64,000 nt of DNA, from positions 142,799,729 to 142,863,728 of the forward strand of contig JAVHZZ010000004.1 of the NCBI GenBank assembly GCA_036250195.1, written 5' to 3'. The translations under genes were made by a program, and so were the position numbers. The notes beneath the pieces are model-generated. The model made no database searches. It saw nothing but the letters and a program-made list of their open reading frames with translations, and was not told the origin of the DNA. This DNA is from Mixophyes australis. Taxonomy: Eukaryota; Chordata; Amphibia; Anura; Limnodynastidae. This document shows positions 46,890 through 59,666 of this stretch, in pieces (within the stretch, counting starts at the first letter, position 1; the number at the start of each line of letters is the position of its first letter).

Positions 46890-47122
46890 GTAAATGTATA
46901 TAAAGAAAGCAAAAATGTTAGCAGTGTCAGGTCACACACTACCAACTTTTGGCCCTGGGCCAAATGGGATAACAATATTTTTCGCTTGTGCTAGTGGCAC
47001 TTTGTTTCAAAGTGTTCCAACACCCACATGCCAGACACAAACCCCACACTAACAATTATGGGGAATGCATTAGGGCACTAAGCTAGTGGAGTCTTGCTAC
47101 AAGGCCATAATACCATCACCTA

Positions 47123-47353
47123 GGGCCTGAATCATTAGTAATCTTCTTATCTTGTGCAAAAGGTAAGATGCTTATTGTTATGAAGAAACGGGGAGATAAG
47201 AGTGAAGCAAAGATGGATTTTCATCCTAGCGTAAGAAATTCGTCACTTATGCAGTGGCTTTTGCTTCTTATCTCCCTTTTCTGAGCATGAACAGAGTGGA
47301 TTAGCTTAAGATAAGCAAAAAATGACAGATAAGATCCTTAATGAATCAGGCCC
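47123..47353. mobile_element. Harbinger-type MITE (231 bp), BigHarb-2 copy
   Basis: Inverted equivalent of 22189-22419, CTA on both sides. Confidence 0.85.
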
Positions 47354-47786
47354 CTAGTTTGCTAATTGGTCAAGGCAGCTATATGTAAACTTACAGCCAC
47401 CATAGATACTCCACATGAGAACTAGTTACATTAGTCTGATTACCCATTGTTAGGCAGCAGTCACTTGATATGTTTGCTGAACCTGATAATGCAGGTCTCC
47501 AATGTTATTGTGGTGTAGAAATGTGAAATTTATTCTCAATACCATTTTCATGTAGCTTGTCCTCTTAAAGTGGAAAGTAGTGACAAATTAACATTCCACC
47601 TTTGTGTCTCTTCAAAGTGTGTGTCGTAATACCACCTATGTCTGTTTAAACATGCTAGTCAATGTTAACAATAATTTGCAGCATTTGTCCATGCCTTGAG
47701 CAAGGGAAGTACAAAGCCTTAATGTACAGATATCCTCCCTTTAGGATTATGGCTCCATGTTCAAATTCCTTTACCACCATCTAATC

Positions 47787-47969
47787 CAGGGGTGGGCAAA
47801 CCTGTCCTCAAGGGCCATATCCAGTTCATGTTTTTAGGATTTCTTTAATCATGTACAGCTGAGTTAATCTATTTGGCTGGGTCAGTAATTATCCCACCTG
47901 TTTCTACAGACAGAAATCCTAAAAACATGAACTGGATATGGCCCTTGAGGACAGGTTTGCCCACCCCTG
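47787..47969. mobile_element. hAT-type MITE (183 bp), BigHarb-2 copy
   Basis: Inverted equivalent of 21573-21755, ATCTAATC on both sides. Confidence 0.88.
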
Positions 47970-49506
47970 ATCTAATCCAAGAGTGTTGGGCCGAGCACAC
48001 AGTATTTTGAGGGATTAATGTCTGGTAGATATTGTTGATGTTTACATTGTTAGGTGAGGCATCCAGTTTTTTTGGCTTATAGAGGGTGAACGTGTGCAAT
48101 GGGTACCTGTGTCTGTATTGGCAAGAAATCACAACATACCAAGCTTCACACGATAATATGTTGCCCGTTATAGAAAATTGCTTGGCCTTGCATAAATGTT
48201 TTCCAAAACTGGAAGGGAGCCAAATCCAAGTGACGTGCCCACTTTAACAATGAATGTATCAGTGTACATTACGTAAGAAACTCTAGGGTCTGTTTGTTAT
48301 AATAATGTATTCAAGGTTCCAGATTGGTTTAAACTATCATGGATTGGGGGGATCAGATCATAGAGTTTGGAAAAGTCTTTACAGGATAGAGGAGTTTGGT
48401 GGACAAACTACCTCTTGGAGTCTACTTGTATTACAGAGTGTGCTTCTTTGCCTGACCAAACCATATCTATACTCCAAGCTTTTTCATTTGCGTCTTACAT
48501 GATTAGTCAGACACACAGCACTACATACACCCTTATAGTGTGTCAAACTGTCACGTTAGTCTGTATTTCTTGATCCGAATCAGGGACCCTTGGGATTACC
48601 TGCAGCAGGTGTGAATCTGAACAGAGCAGCCTGGATGATCTTCCTGCTCATGTTCTTGCTGATTGTCCAATCTAGCAGGGGAATGAGCAGTCTGAGAATG
48701 TGGACACAAACACTGATTTTGTAATGCAGCCAGAAACACTGGGGCCAATAACTATCCACTAGAGAGAAGTGTGTTGTTCAGGCAATGAACAGATCACAGC
48801 AGCAGCTTTAAATGGTTTGTCCCAAGCAACTATTGGCTGAGCACTTAATGGGATCACAGGTGCTGAATCTGGTTGATCTGGAATGATCACCTGACTGCAT
48901 CCAAGATGCCTGTGCACATGCAGCAGAACAAACAGTGTGTGTTTGATTACAAACGGAGCTGTGGAGGACGGGAATGTTGCTGAAGACCAGAAGGCACCCA
49001 GGTAGCCGTGATATGACAGCGGCTGATGGGGTAAGTGCACCTAAGATCCAAATGTGAGACCCAACCTATATGTGCTTAGTGCAATAAGGTCATGAGGTTA
49101 CATGTAAATAACTGTTATGCTAAATGACGTCCAGTGTACCACACACTGTGCATTAGCACTAATCTTAAATACAAATCCCTTATTAGATTTTTAGAATTAG
49201 CACAGATTCGTACCTGTACAAAATAGTAGTTAACAATATTTGTCCTGTGCCATCATGGGAAAAAAAATATTAAAATTTATTTGGGTTACCTTAACACCTG
49301 TCTTTTGTGGCTCCTTTGTGTCAGGTTACAGTTTGCAAATGCAATACTTTCTTGACAGAATGATTTGCCCTACCTCTAAAGGGGCACTGTAGTTGCATGT
49401 TGTGTTTGCAATTATTTCGTCAGGCAAATAAAGAAACACTGTGGCAAAAGCATTAAGAAGCTTACCTTGATACACCTCTTGTTTAAGTCTTCTTCAGCAA
49501 ACCATG

Positions 49507-49822
49507 GGCCAGATTCATTCTGGAAAGGTAAGGCAAAGTAACTAAGCAAGGGCAAAGCATGTCAGTTTGGAGGGGAATGTAAACCAAAAATGTCATTGGA
49601 GATGTAATTTTGGGGTAGGAGAGGTCCTACCTGACATGAACATTTCAGTGTACAAATAAGCTATCAAGTATTTGTGCGGTACATTAGGATACAGACATTT
49701 TTTTTTTTTTTTTCGTGCTCTAAACCTATTGCTATTTTGCACCACTTGCATTTTAAAAGGCTTTTGAGCAGCATTCAGAAATATGTATCCTTGACATCTA
49801 GGTTCATTACTCAATCAGGGCC
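49507..49822. mobile_element. Diverged Harbinger-type MITE, BigHarb-2 copy
   Basis: Equivalent of 19721-20035, ATG on both sides. Confidence 0.55.
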
Positions 49823-50080
49823 ATGGCATGGTTTTGGTCAGCACACTGATATTAGATACATATTTGTTTGAATACGTTAATGAATCAGCCAGTTTGTTTG
49901 GAGATTATACTATGGTTAGACTTGATAACAAGCATTGTTATTACAAAAAACATTATGGAATCTGCCGTAAAAAAGAAATAGACATTTCAGTAGTAGGAAT
50001 TTTTTTTATTATAAAATAAAAAAAAAATACATATTTTCGTCATATATTAAACTATATTTGTTAGGTTAAAACAATACAAA

Positions 50081-52303
50081 TTACTTTTTCCGTGTTTTTT
50101 TAAAGCCGGTTGGACGGGAGGCTCCCCTACTCCGACTTCTTGTCACCCGTGATGTAGAGGAGTCAGAGGAACCAGGCAATGGGGCAAGGCAAGCGGGTTG
50201 TGTCCGACGAGGTGAAGGTGCAGGGTCAGGGGATGGGGATGGGGCCACGACAGGCGAGGGGGAAGTGGGCACAACGGGGGATTGGCCATAGCCACGAGCA
50301 AAGGCAAAACACATAAGACGACATAGTTCGGGATCAGGGAGGGCGGAGGCGACAGACACATCAGGGAGGGCGGAGGCGACAGACACATCAGGGAGGGCGG
50401 AGGCGACAGACACATCAGGGAGGGCGGAGGCGACAGAAACATCAGGGAGGGCGGAGGCGACAGAAACATCAGGGAGGGCGGAGGCGACAGACACATCAGG
50501 GAGGGCGGAGGCGACAGAAACATCAGGGAGGGCGGAGGCGACAGACACATCAGGGAGGGCGGAGGCGACAGACACATCAGGGAGGGCGGAGGCGACAGAA
50601 ACATCAGGGAGGGCGGAGGCGACAGAAACATCAGGGAGGGCGGAGGCGACAGACACATCAGGGAGGGCGGAGGCGACAGACACATCAGGGAGGGCGGAGG
50701 CGACAGACAACTGGGTATGGGGGCTGCCGAACAAATAATCTGAGCTGGGTGAAGGGATTGTGCCGGAGGTGCGTTGGGAGTGGACATGCAAGATATCACC
50801 CAGGAGTGTTGCAATATTTGTCACTGAAGTATTTAAATTATCAATTTTGGTGGCGAGTGTCGTCAGTAAAGAGGTGTGTGTGCTCATGAAATCGGAGAGT
50901 GTGTTAGTGAGACGGTCGATTTGCTGATCCGTGTGTTGGACAGTGCTTGATATGTGTGACAGGTGAACATTCTGTGCAAGAGTGACGTCTTTAAGATTTT
51001 CGGCTGCGCGTGCGAGTGTCCGCTGCCTTACATATTCAGCTGGAGCCAGCTGAGGCTCCTCCACATCACGGGCAACTTCTTCATCCACCGGTGAAGCAGG
51101 CGCCTGCTGCTCACATGCTGTAGAGAGATAAGTAAAATAAAGTAATTAGAATCAATGAGTAAGGTGCGATATTATATTGGCAAAAACATCTTACAACGCG
51201 TGATGTAGCATTGGTAAAGTGTCAGCTTCCCTTGAATGTGCTAGCAGCCCTTTCCGCTCCCCAAATACAAACATTGCCACTTATGGTCTGACATTTTAGG
51301 ATGAGCCCTTCATATTGAGACCATTTGTCTTCAGTGTGTAAATGTCATTTCCTACTATGTGATAGGCAAACACATTGTGCAATTGAAGTTTACCTTCACA
51401 CACACATCCTGAGAGTTGACACTTTTACTCAGACAGATACAAAGCTTTACAGACATTAAGAAAGCAAACTCATCATGTACCTAGTGGAGCGGCCTCTCCT
51501 GTTCGGGGTGGGCTAGAGCCAGTGTCTATGTCGCCCACCCCAACTATCTCCACCAGGGCTATTGCAGCCCTCGCCCGCTCCTCGAGGGGTGTTAAAGTAG
51601 TACGTAGTCGAGGCCCCCCACCAGTGCCTTGAGCATGCCTGTGAATCTCAACAAGCTTCGCTTTCAGGCGTCCTTTATAGTCTGCCCATCTGTGGAATAG
51701 ACAAACATTATTGCCTCACATAGTACCTTCAACTCAAAATGACACATTTTTCAATCAAATACATTGCACGTTTGCTAATCACACCAATTTAACCTTCACA
51801 TACAGTAATACAGATTTTGCTCTTTTGAAGCGCGTATAATGTGGTAAACATATTATGTCAATGTGACCAAGGGCCATGGTGTTAGTTTCTGAAAACAAAG
51901 GGCCTGATCAACAAATGCATTGGAGTCACAAGGTGGTTTCACCTCACAGGTGACTAATGCTACTATGTCACAATATCCATATTTATCTCTAGCGATATCT
52001 ATATATATTATTTGACAAATACACACAGTCAGTAAAGTTAAATAGGGCTATTATTTTTAAATTTAATTCGTACCTTTTCTGTACTTCAACCTTTGTACGC
52101 TCATACGGAGATATTTCATTTATGAGCCTTGTGATTTCCTGCCAATGGGTTTGGCGCTCGCGTCCGGTTATTTGGCGGTTCCCACTGTGGAACCTCGCCA
52201 GAACCTCTTCTACCAGCACCTCCAGCTCCTCCTCTATGAAGTTGTTTTTACGCCTAGTTGGCAGCCCTGGTGCCTCCACATTACTTGGGCCAGCATCAGA
52301 CAT
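50081..52303 (-). CDS. Gene B: Myb/SANT-like DNA-binding protein (BigHarb-2 copy)
   Basis: Exons 52074-52303, 51481-51689 and 50081-51117 on the minus strand, about 491 residues. It has the same Myb/SANT-like domain and basic tail as the copy at 17454, but 14 units of SVASALPDV instead of six. No stop or frameshift is seen, so both copies look able to make protein. The retained frame over an expanding repeat suggests that the repeat is tolerated in the protein. A third-frame ORF (SPPPSLM repeats) on the same strand is a shadow. Confidence 0.78.
50335..50710 (-). repeat. 27-bp coding minisatellite in gene B (14 units)
   Basis: Fourteen units of SVASALPDV coding sequence, with GTG/GTT and the like distributed irregularly among units. 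Confidence 0.9.
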
Positions 52304-53532
52304 ATTCCTATTTCAAAGATAAGTAGTGTCTTTATAGGCAATGCACACAGTCAGGTGGTGATACAGAATCTAAGCACATTCCCCCCCTACATAAGGTACA
52401 ATTTCACAAACTTCTAACTAGGTCTAAAACACATGCCCCTTATTATAATAAACATTGTGGTTTGTCTATTTAACGGCCATTTAGTTTGACCACTGCATTT
52501 TGACTGACATATTAGTCAAATACTATAGCAACATTCTCCTACTACTACTACTACTACTCTTCACTTTTCAAACCATAACATTGGTTTACAGGTTAGCTAC
52601 ACACCAAAATGAAGGATATCACTCAGTTGCAAACCCTATATTGTGTAATTATTATTAATATTTGGTTACAAATCAGCCAACATTTGGACCCATGTGTCCA
52701 TCAATGCAATGAGCTAGTTATTATGCCGTTGAACAAGGATAAGTTTCAAAAGAACTTAGCATACTGTAGGCTACTATTGAAAACTTTACATGTTAAATGT
52801 GAGGCCAGGGGCCCTTTGCTTAGCAGTTTTTTTTACATTCCGGCCACACATATTGCAGAGCAAACAGTTTACTACATTAGGAGATAAAAATATTTTGGAA
52901 CTATCCAGAAATTTTAGATAAATTCTTATACTTACTTTTCTCCAAAGTTTGGCACAAAAGACACAAATTATTTTGATAGTCAACTGGGTAATGCGTGGTA
53001 TGGGCTGCGAAAAAAAAATAAAATTAATTTTTATAAGCAAGAAAAGGTAATGTGGTAAACAAAGCTAACCTCCTAATTTGAATATGGATAAGGTTCAAAA
53101 GAACTTAGCATACTGTAGGCAGAAAACTTTAGGAGAACACAAAAAAAAAAAAAACTTTCAATCTCTGATTTAGTTTGGTACTTACTGTTTGTTGTTGGCT
53201 TCTTAGAACAATCATCCAAATGTAATGTAATGAAATCTTGACTGTGCTCTATCCAGGCTAAAAAGCGAATGAACAGGCACTAGACCAAAGCACAGGTGGG
53301 TTTAAATGGAGTGTTGAATTAATAAACCAGGTGTACACTCTTCTTCCTAATTGCGGAGCACACTGTACTCGTCTCAGTGCAGGCGCCCGCCATGTTCTTG
53401 GTGGGAGAGACAATCAGAGTCACAACACAGGTGTGTGAAAGCTCCGCGTGTGACGTGAGCACGCCCATACGTGCTCAGCGAACCAATCGGAACGCAGAGG
53501 CCCCCATTTTGTGTTATAGACATTATACCAAA

Positions 53533-56316
53533 ATGAGGGCTGCAATTTTCAGCAGGCGTGAGCTGAGAGTCCTTGCAGAGGGTATGGACAATGTACCCTC
53601 TGGACGGTATGTGTCCAACGAGGTGAAGGTGCGGGCCTATCAAAGGGTCCGCAGACGCCTCCGCCTCCGATACAACATTCGGCGGAGCACCGTTCAGCTC
53701 CAACGGCGGTGGAGCGATCTCCGGCGCCGCCAGCCCCAGCTTCTGGAGGAGCTCCGTAGGGAGATCAGAATAAGTGAGTTCTCTACTAATCGCCAAAAAA
53801 AAGTCAACATATATATATATTTGCTCTATGGCCCTGATTCATGAAGGATCCTTAACTTGAGAAACTTCTTATTTCAGTCTCCTGGACAAAACCATGTTAC
53901 AATGCAAGGGGTGCAAATTAGTGTTCAGTTTTGCACATAAGTTAAATACTGACTGTTTTTTCATTTAGCACACAGATACTTGATAGATTATTTGTACACG
54001 GAAGTTTAAAGTTGATATTTGTGTGCTACATGAAAAAGCAGTCAGTATTTAATTTATGGTCAAAACAGATTACTAATTTGCACCCCTTGCATTGTAACAT
54101 GGTTTTGTCCAGGAGACTGAAATAAGAAGTTTCTCAAGTTAAGGATCCTTCATGAATCAGGCCCTATGTTTGTAAATATGTTCACCCTAAACACCTGACA
54201 TGGCCTACATAACAATGTGCAAGCACACTATAAAGGTCATGCCCCTTCCAGTGCACCCAAAAAGCTTTGGCTCCTGTGTCCTAAATGTGTCTGCTAACCA
54301 TTTACTGACCTAAATGTTTTTGTGTGACAATTCTCACCATTAAGTGTGGTTTAGGAAATCAGGCATTCTAAGTCTTGACCCGAGTGCTGTAACTTGCTAG
54401 TCTAACCTTAAAAACATTTTGGAGTGGAAGATGTGTTGTCATTATTGGGCCAAGATTTAAAAGGCACGTTTCAAATACAAAACACCTTAGTGTTTAGACT
54501 GATTTTTGCAAGCTCCCATAAGATGCAAACAGATTAGATAGTGTGCTAGATATAGCTAATCAATTATTACTTAACTGCCTATTTAGACTCTTTTAGACTG
54601 TAAGGTAGTCCCAACAAAGGGTGATTTCCAAAGTATACTCAACATTCAAAGCTTTTTGACCTCCATCCACTAATTCGGTGGTCCTGTAGAGAACTAATTG
54701 ACCAGGGCCAAGGGAGTTTGATGACTTAAAAGCACCTACATGAAAAAAACATACTACGGCCAAATGTGAACAAAACCTAATTAGGCGGCCAGTAGTATGT
54801 TTGGGGAGTGTGGTAGACAACACATGCAAATATGGAGCAAGCCTCCAAACATATGTAACTATCATCAGGGAGTTGAACTCCTGACCCCAGTGCTGTGAGG
54901 GAGACGTGCTAACCACTAGACCACTGTGCTGGGCTGACAAGTCATGTGAAATGCTTTGTGTTCATCATGTTTACCTCCTTGCATTGTTAGTAGCAAATAT
55001 TTATGCCTGGTGACAATGTAAAGTTGATTAAATATGTATGATCACCTGATTGTCAAAATACAATAGTTTTTTTCAAATGGTGATTGTGTTAACATGTCCT
55101 TTTGTTTATATTTCCTTTTTTCAAACAGACCGAGCACGCTGGGAACGCCGCCAACGCCGCCGGGCATTAGTCGAGGCGCAGGCAGCTGAGGAGGAGGAGG
55201 AGGAGGAGCAGCAGCCAGTGGCGGTGGCAGTGCCACTGTCATCGGAGGAGGCGGCGGTGCCAGTGGCAGTGTCGCAGGAGGAGGCGGCGGTGCCAGTGGC
55301 AGTGTCGCAGGAGGAGGAGGCGGTGCCAGTGGCAGTGTCGCAGGAGGAGGAGGAGGCGGTGCCAGTGGCAGTGGCAGTGTCGGAGGAGGAGGAGGAGGCG
55401 GTGCCAGTGGCAATGGCAGTGGAGGAGCAGGAGGAGGAGGAGGCGGTGCCAGTGCCGGTGCCAGTGGCAGCAGCGGTGGAGGAGGACGAGGAGCAGGCTG
55501 ACCGGGAGCCCCAGGATTTAGCGGACTCCACATCAGGCAGCCAAGAGGCAGTGGAGTTGGAAGATTGTAAGTATTTGCGATAAGTGATGGACATAGTTAT
55601 ACAAGATTGACATGTGCATTATACTTGTACATAATCCCTGCTGTGACATATGTTGATTAAATGGTGCCTTAAATGCCACAGGTCGAACACTTATAATATC
55701 TGCCTATACATTTTAGGCGCATTAAACACTCAAACCACAGCCATAGCCATCTTAACACATGGGCACGCAGGGCATTGGGCAAAACAATGTGGCCGCTAGC
55801 CTGGTCAACTCGTCAGTATATTAATGACTTGTTTATAAAATCTAATATACACCAAAATCGTTTGAATTCCTGTGAGTGATTGTATAGGTAGTGGCCCATG
55901 TAGTGCATAGGACCTGGGGCCAATAATGCTGGATAAGACAACCCTGTACATGGCCCTCTCCCCGTGGCTCACCAGATTTTAGTACATTGATTCGAATGCC
56001 TTCTCGATGTCTAATGTGCGTGCAAATGGTTTTGTGGCCAGAGGCCTAAGTTTTGAAAGTAATGTAACAGTAAACATCTCTAGTAAATCCTGTCTGTTTG
56101 ATGAAATATGTATCCATGTATGTAATGTTTAATTTCTGATTTCTTTCAGCACCCACTGAGGAAGCTGGCAATTGGCCTCCACCACCACCCACCGCAGCAG
56201 AACTGATGGCCCACATGGGTCAAATTGTGGAGGACCTGGAAGGCCTCCACGTACATATTGGGAACATTGTAGGCAACCTGCGTTTTAAATTGGCCTACTG
56301 GGCCTCATTGCGATGA
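53533..56316 (+). CDS. Gene A: basic, possibly Myb/SANT-like protein with acidic repeat (BigHarb-2 copy)
   Basis: Exons 53533-53773, 55129-55566 and 56150-56316 on the plus strand, about 281 residues; joins keep the phase. Same domains as the copy at 13402-16224, with 13 fewer residues in the Glu/VPVA repeat. The ATG at 53533 has A at -3. An upstream in-frame ATG (53392) could extend it. No damage is seen. Confidence 0.6.
53830..54164. mobile_element. Harbinger-type MITE (335 bp), BigHarb-2 copy
   Basis: Inverted equivalent of 15593-15927 in the first intron of gene A, TAT on both sides. Confidence 0.85.
54680..54935 (-). repeat. tRNA-derived SINE, BigHarb-2 copy
   Basis: Equivalent of 14823-15080. 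Confidence 0.6.
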
Positions 56317-58031
56317 TATTTTATTTATTGATGTATATGTAAATAGTTTGAAAAGATTGTTGTGTTTTAAAAATATATAACTTTATAAAAAAACAAACCT
56401 TGGTGTGTGTGTCTTTATTCATCTCATTACACAACATGTGGATATATTGAATAGTCCGAAAAGAGTAATGAAGAAAGATGTTTTGCGTATAACATCATTT
56501 GTAAAACACAAAAGGATTTCTTTAGCTATTTGCATGTAATCCAAAAGTAACATGTGCCCTCCACGAACAAGCCACCCCTATAAGAGGTATTGCCTCTGTA
56601 GGCCCTGTGTGCAAGATAAAATCCAAAAATGTCAAACGCTCTAGCTAGTTACCAATTCCCCCAAATACATATGTCATTGTAGTGATAGTCCAAGGTTACA
56701 TTCAAGTAACAGTGACACATTGAAGAGAGCCTCGAAAGTGTACCCAGAAGTGGCGTCAGTGGTGTAAGGCAGAAGTGCAAGCGAGGCAAAGGACCATCGT
56801 ACTGGAGTGTGGAGAGCGGCCTGTTTGGATACAGCTGAGTACATGACATAACGTGTACGCCATGGATCCAGATGAAAGTCTATTTGCTGACAATGTTGCA
56901 TTTACCTCCAAGGAAGCTGTCACCTACAACACCCCCCCCCCCCCCTTAGTCCATTTAGAATACTCAATGTCAGCATGCACCTAATACTGTGCATGTGAAG
57001 TATAGCCCGTGAGGCTTCTTGGATTTTCCCTCCAAATAAATATTTACTTTCAATACAGTATAAATCTGAGGGCATATTTTACAATATGGTTGAGCGTGTA
57101 TAACAAATGCAAAATATAAAAAAAAAACATTGTGTCCCATTTCTTGTTAGGATAATGATTCCAGTCCACACATTAGTTATGGGTATGCTCAGTATTTGAA
57201 CTCATGTCTGCTGTGTTGTGAGTCCAAAGTGCTAACCAGTGAGCTACCTGTGAGATAGGTATTTTGTGAGAAATTTGTGTGAATAATGAAGAGTAGTATT
57301 AAGTGTGAGGTGTCTGTGTAGCACGCATGCTGTATTGTTGGTGTTGTCTGTGTATTTTCATGTCTCAGGTTGGGGTAGCGGGTAGCTGTCCCCATTTGCA
57401 TACAGTCATTCCTGAGTTGTAATCCAGACAGAAAACCTTCCTCTGTGTGGAGGTTGTATATACACTCTTGTGTGTATCCTTTATGGAAGAGTATGCTATG
57501 CATTCATTTTGCTGAAAAGGCAAAGATGTATTCACACCACATACATTTTAATACATTCGTTATTCATGTGTTTTTAATGTAGCCGTGTGCATGCATTTTG
57601 CATACTATACGGCGACTTGAAATCGAAGAAATCCTAAACACAGATCGTGAGCAATGTGTTTTTGACAAGTGTGTATTAGGTTAATTAGTAGCAAAGGAAA
57701 AACAACCGTCCAGAGTGTTGCACATCATTGCTATTTGTCAGTGATTAATGAGTAGAGAGCTATGTCGTAAAAATAAGCCCCAGGCATTTATGTTGTGTTG
57801 TGTGTAAACAAACTGTTGGGTCCCTCCCACAGTGGGCGTGAGGTTTGCATTGCTTGGCTTGTCGTCAATCAGTTGAGAGCCGTCGCTTATGCGTGTAGCA
57901 TGTTTAAAGATCCGCAGGTGGGTGTGTTTTCTAACGTTTGCGCTGCTTATTTCCGTCCCTTAGACCACATGGGGGTGTGTTTTTGCTGTTTGAGGTGCTT
58001 ATTTCGGTTTACGTCGCTCAAAGTATGCAAC
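56317..58031. other. BigHarb-2 right subterminal region, no gene recognised
   Basis: Equivalent of 11684-13401: a C run at 56932-56945, and the tRNA-like module 1 (57187-57250, minus). Confidence 0.5.
57187..57250 (-). repeat. tRNA-like module 1, BigHarb-2 copy
   Basis: Same as 12467-12530. Confidence 0.45.
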
Positions 58032-58072
58032 GCAGATGCGTATGCGTTTGCGAATTTTGATGAATCGGGCCC
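58032..58072 (-). repeat. BigHarb-2 right terminal inverted repeat
   Basis: Perfect inverted match of 42064-42104, then CTA. Confidence 0.92.
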
Positions 58073-58075
58073 CTA

Positions 58076-58735
58076 GTCATTACCTTCCGCACATTTACAT
58101 ATCAAATATAATGGAAGTACAACATTATGAAATATAATTATGAAAGATATGTGTCTACTGTGGTTTTCCTGTACAGTTGTTATCTACACTTCACAACCCT
58201 TATGCGTTTTTTGCCCCTAAGTACAGAGTGGCACTTGCCTAAAATATGAAATATGAAGGCATGCTCTTTGAAGTTAATATCTCTTATACACATACATATG
58301 TAGCCTTTATCTTTTGCATTCGCCTTAAAGGTTCTCACCTAGTGGGCTACTTTGTTTTTACAATGTCTTAATTAGACAGTCTACTCTAAGTAGGATATTA
58401 CATGAACGATTACAGGAAATGCATGGCTATTATCTGCATATGTTAAATGAGTTTCCTGAAAAGATTGTCTGAGCTTAACCCAATTACCTCCCCCTGAACT
58501 GACTGACCAAATGTTTTTGTCTGAGGGGAAATAATGTACATTCATATTTATTAATGTCACCCTGACATTTAATATTTTAGTTGGGCCCTCACCATGACAT
58601 TATGATTAAACACAATTTTGTGTAGGGTATACAAATGATTTCTTTTGTATGAATCCAAATTTATGAAAAAAGTAAAACATTTTTGTTGAAATAGTTGATT
58701 ATAAACTAAATTTTTTATTGCTTTATCGTTACCCC
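58076..58735. other. Unclassified AT-rich spacer
   Basis: Nothing recognised. Confidence 0.5.
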
Positions 58736-58738
58736 CTT

Positions 58739-58900
58739 AGGGGCCTGTTTATTAATGGCCACATTCCCAACCCACTGGTAATCGCAACGATAAGGGATTA
58801 TGTAACGCGGTCATTTATTAAAAAATCATCCTTAAACAGCGCATCAGATAAAAGGTTGTTTCGCGATGACTTTACTGTAGCAATAACTCTGGGATCCGAC
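58739..58900. mobile_element. Truncated Harbinger-like end
   Basis: After TTA the sequence reads GGGGCCTGTTTATTAATGG, a Harbinger-like terminus with a TTA target. The matching right end is not seen; it seems to be cut near GGGATCCGACC. Confidence 0.4.
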
Positions 58901-59666
58901 CTGAAGTCTCCAATGCCCACGTTGACCTATGCAGAGACAAGGAAACTATTAGGAAACCAAACATGGAACCAGTAATATAAAATGCAAACATTGTCATAAA
59001 CAATACAAAAATTGGGGCAGGTGGCTAAGACAATTGTCAAGGTCACAAACCATGGTCAGGGTGAGCATGGTCAAATAATGAGCAGACATAAAACTCTGAC
59101 AGAGCACAATGCTATGAGCAAATGCTATGACATGCAATGAGTCAATGATGCAGACAGTCTTATAAGCCTGCAGCGGGCAATCCTAGCAGTTGATCAATAA
59201 GCTGTGTAAGCACTGATGTAATTCTATGCACATGAGAAACACTGAGGTCACAGCCTGAGATACATAGGAACACCTGAGTCTGTCACTGTTTCTATCGCAG
59301 CCTCTGTGCCCAAACGGGTAGAGTATGTGACAAGCTCAAAGGTTGGAATTTTTGAAGTTGGCCAGAAGATGCTTGTTGTGATACACACACTTTACAAAAG
59401 GCTCTCCTGCCTAAGTGGTGTCATTTGAAAGCACTGATAGGCAGCAGTGTACTTATCATGTAAATATGTGGAAGGCATATGGAGTCCGTAGCCATGGTTT
59501 GCTGTTTACTAATGGAGGAACCAGGAAGTGATCCACTACCTGACTTCCTCGTGGATGCCAAAATTGAAGGTGGTACAGAGGAAGTGTACTGGGGTGAGCC
59601 ACTGGGAGCCCAGTTCAGTAGGACGCCTGGCAGGACTTCCTTGGTAATGCACCATGTGGACACTGG

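Larger units (their letters stand above)
42064..58072 (-). mobile_element. BigHarb-2: second 16-kb copy, inverted
   Basis: This 16,009-bp copy of BigHarb-1 is in reverse orientation, with the same 41-bp TIRs and all nested MITEs. Its own TSD (CTA) shows it arrived by separate transposition. Length differences against copy 1: gene B repeat +216 bp, 42-bp minisatellite +84, gene A repeat -39, small indels about -4. Confidence 0.9.

Noticed and set aside
50143..50814. SPPPSLM repeat ORF
   Set aside because: Alternative frame of the gene B 27-bp array; the SVASALPDV frame joins the Myb/SANT exons in phase.
11643..58072. Simple inverted segmental duplication
   Set aside because: Matches stop exactly at GGGCCC ends and each copy has its own 3-bp TSD in unrelated flanks.
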